Below, in pieces: positions 40,402-44,856 of a stretch of DNA of 44,856 bases. Location: NCBI GenBank assembly GCA_027023025.1, contig JALVXB010000013.1:1-44856 (forward strand), in the 5' to 3' direction. The notes below the pieces were generated by a model, which did no database searches, was not told where the DNA came from, and saw only the letters and a program-made list of their open reading frames with translations. This DNA comes from Caldisericaceae bacterium (lineage in GTDB: Bacteria > Caldisericota > Caldisericia > Caldisericales > Caldisericaceae). Position 1 is the stretch's first letter; each line of letters starts with the position of its first letter. Made by a program: the position numbers and the translations under genes.

Positions 40402-40710
40402 ATGAAAGAGAACAAAGTAAACAGCGTAAAAAACAGAGCACAGTGCAATACAATAGAAAAAATTGCAAAGGCAATGAGCGGAGAAACACGCGTAAGGATT
40501 TTGTGCCTAATAGCAAAACAGGAACTGAATGTGGGAGAAATTGCAGAAGCACTTAACCTTACGCAGTCCACCACCTCGCTCAGCCTAGAGAAGCTATTTA
40601 ACGAGAAACTCGTCACGAAAAAAAGAAGAGGAAAATTTGTTTACTACAGCACGAATAAAAAACGCATAGAAGTATTTTTAAAGTTGATAACCCAAACATT
40701 TTTAAAATAA
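40402..40710 (+). CDS. ArsR-family transcriptional regulator
   Basis: 102 residues with a winged helix: IAKAMSGETRVRILCLIAKQELNVGEIAEALNLTQSTTSLSLEKL and KKRRGKFVYYST. The cysteines (Cys15 near the N-terminus and one in the second helix) are not in the classic metal-binding CVC motif, so the signal may be redox or another cue rather than arsenic. A GTG one codon earlier is also possible. It likely controls the genes that follow, the divergent mrpE operon, or both. Confidence 0.88.
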   Translation: MKENKVNSVKNRAQCNTIEKIAKAMSGETRVRILCLIAKQELNVGEIAEALNLTQSTTSLSLEKLFNEKLVTKKRRGKFVYYSTNKKRIEVFLKLITQTFLK

Positions 40711-40732
40711 AATTTATCAGGGAGGTGAGAGT

Positions 40733-41086
40733 ATGTCAGCATTAGCAGCAGACATGCAGAAGTATTACGATCAATTTATGGACTTGCTCAAAAAAGCAGG
40801 TGAAGCAGAACCAGGTTATGCAAAAGCATTGATGGAATTCGTAAAACAGGCAGAAAAACCCGGAGCACTTTCAACAAAAACGAAGGAACTTATCTCAATT
40901 GCGCTTGGAGTAACGGCACACTGCCCGTTCTGCATTGCATTCCACACAAAGAACGCCATCAAAGAGGGTGCAACTAAACAGGAAATTCTTGAAGCAGGAC
41001 TCGTTGCAGGACTTATGGGCGGCGGACCGGCAGTAGCATATCTGAGGTATGTGATCGACGCCTGCGACCAATTCGGAGCAAAGTAA
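40733..41086 (+). CDS. AhpD-like carboxymuconolactone decarboxylase-family protein
   Basis: 117 residues. The AhpD signature E-x11-C-x2-C-x3-H is exact: Glu52, Cys64, Cys67, His71 (HCPFCIAFH). In Mycobacterium AhpD takes electrons from lipoylated protein and dihydrolipoyl dehydrogenase and reduces a peroxiredoxin. The next two genes here encode just those two partners, so a thiol-disulfide role is more likely than decarboxylation. GGGAGGTG precedes the ATG. Confidence 0.88.
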   Translation: MSALAADMQKYYDQFMDLLKKAGEAEPGYAKALMEFVKQAEKPGALSTKTKELISIALGVTAHCPFCIAFHTKNAIKEGATKQEILEAGLVAGLMGGGPAVAYLRYVIDACDQFGAK

Positions 41087-41095
41087 ACTTTACCC

Positions 41096-41118
41096 GTCCC
41101 TCCTGCAGCGGGAGGGAC
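41096..41118 (+). terminator. GC-rich hairpin between the AhpD-like gene and lpd
   Basis: GTCCCTCC (41096-41103), 7-base loop, GGAGGGAC (41111-41118). The T tract starts only seven bases later, so it may be a partial terminator or an mRNA stability element that makes the first two genes more abundant. Confidence 0.5.
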
Positions 41119-41171
41119 ACTTCTATTTTTGTTTAATCGTTGTAAACTGTCACAAATGGAGGTGAAGTAAA

Positions 41172-42557
41172 ATGGAAGAGTTTGATGTTGCAGTAATAGG
41201 CTCTGGTTCAGCAGGCTATGTATCAGCAATTCGTGCCGCAGACCTTGGCAAAAAAGTCGTTATTATAGAACACAGGGAAATAGGTGGAACCTGTTTAAAT
41301 CGCGGATGCATCCCCACAAAAGCATTATTAAAGGTTGCAGAAGTATACGAAACGATAAAAGACTCAAAAACATTCGGAATTTCTACAGAAAGTGTTTCGT
41401 ACGATCCAGAAGCGATTCAAAGAAGAAAACAATTCGTCGTAAAAAGGCTCGTTTCAGGTGTAGAGTTTCTTTTAAAAGCAAGAAAAGTCGTAATTAAAAG
41501 GACGAAAGGCACACTTCTTGACGAGCATACCGTTTCACTTGAAAACGGAGAAACGGTGAAAGCAAAAGACATCGTCATTGCGACGGGCTCAGAACCTGCA
41601 CTTATTCCGGTATTTAAAATTGACCACAAGAATGTACTTACGAGCGACGACGCACTAAACCTCACTGCATTTCCAAAAGACATACTGATCGTGGGGGCAG
41701 GTGCAATAGGGACGGAGTTCGCCACATTCCTTTCAACATTCGGCGTAAAAGTTACAATTGTAGAAATGATGCCACAGGTCGTACCTACACTAAAAGACAA
41801 AAAACTCGCAGGACTCGTAAAACGCACTTTAGAAAAACGCGGAGTAAAAATATACACGGATACGAAAATTGAAAGCGTAGAAGTAGTAAAAGACGGCGAA
41901 GTAGTGTCAACGCTTTCAAACGGCGAAGAAATTCACACGGAAAAGGTCCTCGTATCAATCGGTAGAAAACTGAATTCCGACGGAATAGGTCTTGAAAAGT
42001 TAGGCGTAAAGACGGAGAGAGGGAAAATAGTAGTGGACGAAAGGCTCCGGACGAACATTCCTAATGTATACGCAATTGGCGATGTAACGGGAGGTATGCT
42101 GCTTGCACACAAAGCAATGAAAGAAGGAGAGACAGCAGCAGAAGTCATTGCAGGTCTGGATAGAAAAATGGATTACAGAGTCGTTCCGTGGGCAATTTTC
42201 TCAGAGCCAGAAATTGCATCAGTTGGACTCACTGAAGAAGAGGCAAAAGAAAAAGGTATTGAAGTAATAACTGGGGAGTTCCCGTTTACTGCAAACGGAA
42301 AGGCAATATCGATGAACCAAGCAGACGGAGAGGTAAAACTCGTTGCAAGGAAAGACACAAACGAGGTAATTGGCGGACAAATCGTAGGGCCAGATGCATC
42401 CGTGCTTATTGCAGAAGTTGCACTTGCCGTGGAAAAACACCTCTCAATTAGAGACATTGCAGACACAATTCACACACACCCTACCCTGCCTGAAGCCACG
42501 ATGGGTGCAGCAAAAGCAGCAATTGGAGAAGCAGTGCATATCGTTGTAAGGAGGTAA
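41172..42557 (+). CDS. lpd: Dihydrolipoyl dehydrogenase
   Basis: 461 residues. FAD motif VAVIGSGSAGYVSAIRAADLG, redox-active GGTCLNRGCIPTKAL (Cys41, Cys46), second nucleotide motif ILIVGAGAIGTEFATFL, and the C-terminal HTHPTLPEA (catalytic His-Glu). It oxidises dihydrolipoamide with NAD+ or runs in reverse to supply reduced lipoamide. GGAGGTGA precedes the ATG. No 2-oxoacid dehydrogenase genes are nearby; its partner is the lipoyl protein three bases downstream. Confidence 0.96.
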   Translation: MEEFDVAVIGSGSAGYVSAIRAADLGKKVVIIEHREIGGTCLNRGCIPTKALLKVAEVYETIKDSKTFGISTESVSYDPEAIQRRKQFVVKRLVSGVEFLLKARKVVIKRTKGTLLDEHTVSLENGETVKAKDIVIATGSEPALIPVFKIDHKNVLTSDDALNLTAFPKDILIVGAGAIGTEFATFLSTFGVKVTIVEMMPQVVPTLKDKKLAGLVKRTLEKRGVKIYTDTKIESVEVVKDGEVVSTLSNGEEIHTEKVLVSIGRKLNSDGIGLEKLGVKTERGKIVVDERLRTNIPNVYAIGDVTGGMLLAHKAMKEGETAAEVIAGLDRKMDYRVVPWAIFSEPEIASVGLTEEEAKEKGIEVITGEFPFTANGKAISMNQADGEVKLVARKDTNEVIGGQIVGPDASVLIAEVALAVEKHLSIRDIADTIHTHPTLPEATMGAAKAAIGEAVHIVVRR

Positions 42558-42560
42558 AAG

Positions 42561-42866
42561 ATGGCTGACAAAAAGGAATTAGAAGGCGTAATTGCCGAAG
42601 TAAAAGACGGGATTGCATACATTTACTTAAGTAAGGATAAAGCAGAGGAATTAAGCGACGCAAGTTTTGTAGAACTTCCCAAAGCAGGAACAGAAGTAAA
42701 AGAAGGTGAGCAGTTTGCAAGTGTTGAAACGGCAAAGTCAGTTGAAAGTTTGAAAAGCCCCGTAAGTGGAGTAGTAGATAAAGTAAGCGAAGAATTGAAA
42801 GACGACCCTTCGTCCATATCGCAAAAAACATCTGCAGAAAACTTTATAATTACCGTAAAACTGTAG
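42561..42866 (+). CDS. Short GcvH-like lipoyl carrier protein
   Basis: 101 residues, shorter than the usual 125-130 of glycine cleavage H protein. The lipoylation site is Lys59 in FASVETAKSVESLKSPVSG, which has the GcvH form (E-x-x-K with SP-x-SG following). The N-terminal GVIAEVKDGIAYIYLS replaces the longer GcvH start. The Shine-Dalgarno AGGAGG overlaps the stop of lpd. No gcvT or gcvP is nearby, so it is likely a dedicated lipoamide carrier for the enzymes encoded beside it. Confidence 0.88.
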   Translation: MADKKELEGVIAEVKDGIAYIYLSKDKAEELSDASFVELPKAGTEVKEGEQFASVETAKSVESLKSPVSGVVDKVSEELKDDPSSISQKTSAENFIITVKL

Positions 42867-42892
42867 AGCAAACGACCCTTATTATACTCCTT

Positions 42893-42920
42893 ATGCGGGG
42901 GTTAAAAAATGCCCCCGCAT
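42893..42920 (+). terminator. Terminator after the lipoyl carrier gene
   Basis: ATGCGGGGG (42893-42901), 10-base loop, CCCCCGCAT (42912-42920), followed by TTTTATTTT. Confidence 0.9.
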
Positions 42921-43034
42921 TTTTATTTTCTCTTCTCGTTTTTTCACACGCTTTTTTACTACAAACCCTTAATCGTCAAAGTCTGATTCACTATGATGCA
43001 TTGTTAATAACATAACGATGGCATTGATTGCCAA

Positions 43035-43076
43035 TTGTGAAATTTAATTGCAATAGTTTGATAAATGTATTACAAT
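43035..43076 (+). promoter_or_regulatory. rex promoter with candidate Rex site
   Basis: TTGCAA (43048-43053), 17 bases, TACAAT (43071-43076). An imperfect palindrome, TTGTGAAATTTAATTGCAA (43035-43053), overlaps the -35 box and begins with a perfect Rex half-site (TTGTGAA), which suggests autoregulation. The whole space 42921-43100 holds no gene. Confidence 0.5.
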
Positions 43077-43100
43077 TGTGCAAGGAGGTGAACTTAAAAA

Positions 43101-43724
43101 ATGAAGAATATACCCATTGCATCTGTGGAACGGGTTGCAAAGTACATCAGATGCTTAAAACACTTACAAAAGAAAGGCGAAGAAATCGTTTCGTCTAAAA
43201 AACTCGCTGAACATACGCAGGTCACTCCAGAACAGGTAAGGAAAGACCTGTCTTACTTCGGAAAGTTCGGCAAGACGGGGACTGGATACAACATAAAGAA
43301 AGTAGTAAAGCGTTTAAGCAACATACTTAAAGGGAGAAAAAACTGGAATGTCTGTATAATCGGCGCAGGTGCGCTTGGTACGGCACTTTCCCGTTACCAG
43401 GGTTTCAAAAGTGCAGGATACAACATCGTTGCACTGTTTGACAAAGATCCGGAAAAAATCGGAAAAAAGATAGGAAGTGCTGAAGTATACGACATTAAAA
43501 AATTCAGCGACATAACGAAGAAAAAAGACATCAAACTCGCAATTATTGCCGTTCCTGCAGAATCTATAGAGGAAGTGGAAGAATACATTGCAAAAAGTCA
43601 GATTAAAGGCGTCCTTAACTTTGTGCCCGTCACTCTCAACTTTAATACGAAGAGGAAAATTGCAATAATCGAAGTTGACCTTGCACAAAAATTATATATA
43701 CTGTCGTATCTTACAAAAAAATAA
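43101..43724 (+). CDS. rex: Redox-sensing transcriptional repressor Rex
   Basis: 207 residues. Winged helix SSKKLAEHTQVTPEQVRKDL plus YFGKFGKTGTGYNI, then a Rossmann domain with VCIIGAGALGTALSRYQGF and IVALFDKDPEKIGKK. Rex binds DNA when NADH is low and lets go when NADH rises, so it turns on fermentation genes. AAGGAGGTG precedes the ATG. acetate kinase follows after 17 bases. Confidence 0.96.
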   Translation: MKNIPIASVERVAKYIRCLKHLQKKGEEIVSSKKLAEHTQVTPEQVRKDLSYFGKFGKTGTGYNIKKVVKRLSNILKGRKNWNVCIIGAGALGTALSRYQGFKSAGYNIVALFDKDPEKIGKKIGSAEVYDIKKFSDITKKKDIKLAIIAVPAESIEEVEEYIAKSQIKGVLNFVPVTLNFNTKRKIAIIEVDLAQKLYILSYLTKK

Positions 43725-43741
43725 GGAAAGGGGAGATAAAT

Positions 43742-44856
43742 ATGGATATACTTACATTGAACTGCGGAAGCTCATCAGTAAAGTATCAGGTTTACAGATG
43801 GGAAGAAAAGCAGATTCTTGCAAAAGGCGTCGTTGAAAGAGTAACGATCGGCGGTTCTTTCATTAAACACGAAGTTCCAGGAAAAGATAAAGTCGTAAAA
43901 AAACAGGAGTGCCCAACTCATAAAGAAGCAATTGAACTTATCATGGAAACGATCACAAGCCCGGAATACGGCGTAGTAAAAGACATAAAGTCAATTAAAG
44001 CAGTCGGACACAGAGTCGTGCACGGAGGAGAAAAGTTCAACAAGTCCGTAATCATTGACGACGAAGCAATGAAAACATTCGAAGAACTTTCAGACCTCGC
44101 GCCTTTACACAACCCACCAAACATTTTAGGAATAAAAGCAGCAAAAGCAGTATTGCCTGATGTTCCACACATGGCAATTATGGATACGGCCTGGCACCAG
44201 ACGATGCCGAACTTTGCATACATTTACGCACTTCCTTACGAATGGTACGAAAAGTATCACATAAGAAGATACGGATTCCACGGTACATCTCTTTTGTACG
44301 TTGCAAAGAGGGCAGCAGTGCTGCTTGGCAAAAACCCGTTCGAAGTAAACCTCGTATCCGCTCACATAGGTAACGGCGTAAGCTTCAACGCAGTGCAAAA
44401 TGGACTTTCAGTGGATACGAGCATGGGATTTACACCACTTGAAGGCGCAGTAATGGGTACACGCGCAGGTGACCACGACGCAGCAATCGACCTCTATATG
44501 ATGGACAAGTTAGGACTTTCCACAAAAGAGATGAACACGATCCTCAATAAAAAGAGCGGTGTTTTAGGAATCACAGGGAAGTACACGGACAGAAGAGACA
44601 TTGAAATTGCCGCAGAAAAAGGTGACGAGCGCGCAAAACTTGCAATTGCAATTGAAGGATACAGAGGCAGAAAGTACATTGCAGCATACATGGCAACGCT
44701 TGGCAGGGTGGATGCAATTGTGTTTACTGCAGGAGTTGGAGAAATGTCGCCCATTATGAGAAGAGAAATGACGAAGAATCTCGAATACTTCGGCGTAAAG
44801 ATCGACCCAGCAAAGAACGAACTTGCCCACACGAGAAATGCAGAAATGGACATCAG
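43742..44856 (+). CDS. ackA: Acetate kinase, C-terminus beyond window
   Basis: 371 codons are in the window, most of the roughly 400 expected. Blocks: LTLNCGSSSVKYQVY (phosphate binding), VGHRVVHGGEKF, MDTAWHQTMPNFAYIYALP, RRYGFHGTSLLYV, AHIGNGVSFNAV, DTSMGFTPLEGAVMGTRAGD and VDAIVFTAGVGE. It makes ATP and acetate from acetyl phosphate. GGGGAG precedes the ATG at 43742. Rex just upstream suggests redox control. Some positions differ from the most common form (DTAWHQ for DTAFHQ, AHIGNG for CHLGNG), within family range. Confidence 0.96.
   Translation, partial: MDILTLNCGSSSVKYQVYRWEEKQILAKGVVERVTIGGSFIKHEVPGKDKVVKKQECPTHKEAIELIMETITSPEYGVVKDIKSIKAVGHRVVHGGEKFNKSVIIDDEAMKTFEELSDLAPLHNPPNILGIKAAKAVLPDVPHMAIMDTAWHQTMPNFAYIYALPYEWYEKYHIRRYGFHGTSLLYVAKRAAVLLGKNPFEVNLVSAHIGNGVSFNAVQNGLSVDTSMGFTPLEGAVMGTRAGDHDAAIDLYMMDKLGLSTKEMNTILNKKSGVLGITGKYTDRRDIEIAAEKGDERAKLAIAIEGYRGRKYIAAYMATLGRVDAIVFTAGVGEMSPIMRREMTKNLEYFGVKIDPAKNELAHTRNAEMDI

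Noticed and set aside
42561-42866. Ordinary glycine cleavage H protein
   Set aside because: Shorter than usual and paired with lpd and an AhpD-like gene, with no gcvT or gcvP in the window; kept as GcvH-like carrier only.

Overview
The window looks like a chromosomal segment of a fermentative, anaerobic and probably thermophilic bacterium with A-rich codon use. Evidence: a large Mrp-antiporter/NADH-dehydrogenase-like membrane complex with an NAD(P)H-type flavoprotein, Rex next to acetate kinase, an archaeal-type peroxiredoxin, family-4 uracil-DNA glycosylase, Ogg-type glycosylase, and an ffh-rpsP-KH-trmD-methyltransferase gene order that I recall from Thermotoga. I cannot name the species; Thermotogota, Caldisericota or Coprothermobacterota-like lineages are candidates. 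No transposase, integrase, phage gene or CRISPR array is visible.

Layout. 1-6052: a cut-off secreted subtilisin-like protease on minus, then a HAD phosphatase and PII-like protein on plus, plsY on minus, and a plus-strand operon of ECF sigma factor, membrane anti-sigma candidate and a deoxyribosyltransferase-like protein. 6054-15808 (minus): tRNA-Ala and leuS, then a rpmF-plsX-rnc-ftsY-HTH-ffh-rpsP-khpA-ylqD-trmD-methyltransferase operon covering lipid synthesis, protein targeting, ribosome parts and tRNA modification. 15868-22548 (minus): rpsO-pnp-M16 peptidase-UDG-secD-secF, driven from a consensus promoter with a structured leader. 22558-27580: PEGA lipoprotein, tRNA-Leu, Ogg-like glycosylase, M20 dipeptidase, a carboxyltransferase subunit and peroxiredoxin. 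27581-28980: a gene-poor AT-rich gap holding degenerate repeats and a candidate small RNA with a perfect consensus promoter and its own terminator. 28983-40131 (minus): a 14-gene operon for an Mbx/Mbs-like respiratory complex (MrpE,F,G, MbhD-like, MbhE-MrpB, MrpC, two MrpD-type antiporter subunits, NuoH, B, C, D-like, a NuoI-GltD fusion) ending in a stand-alone Hint-fold protein. 40366-42920 (plus): an ArsR regulator, an AhpD-like protein, dihydrolipoyl dehydrogenase and a short lipoyl carrier, which together look like a lipoamide-based thiol relay. 43035-44856: rex and the start of ackA.

How it fits together: fermentation makes acetate (ackA) under NADH control (Rex); reduced ferredoxin and NAD(P)H meet at the Mrp-coupled complex, which would pump Na+ or H+; lipoamide and peroxiredoxin enzymes handle oxidants. 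A recurring regulatory theme is strong sigma-70-type promoters placed so that transcription should start at, or within a few bases of, the start codon (HAD, plsY, sigma factor, ArsR), that is, leaderless mRNAs, while other genes have good Shine-Dalgarno sites.
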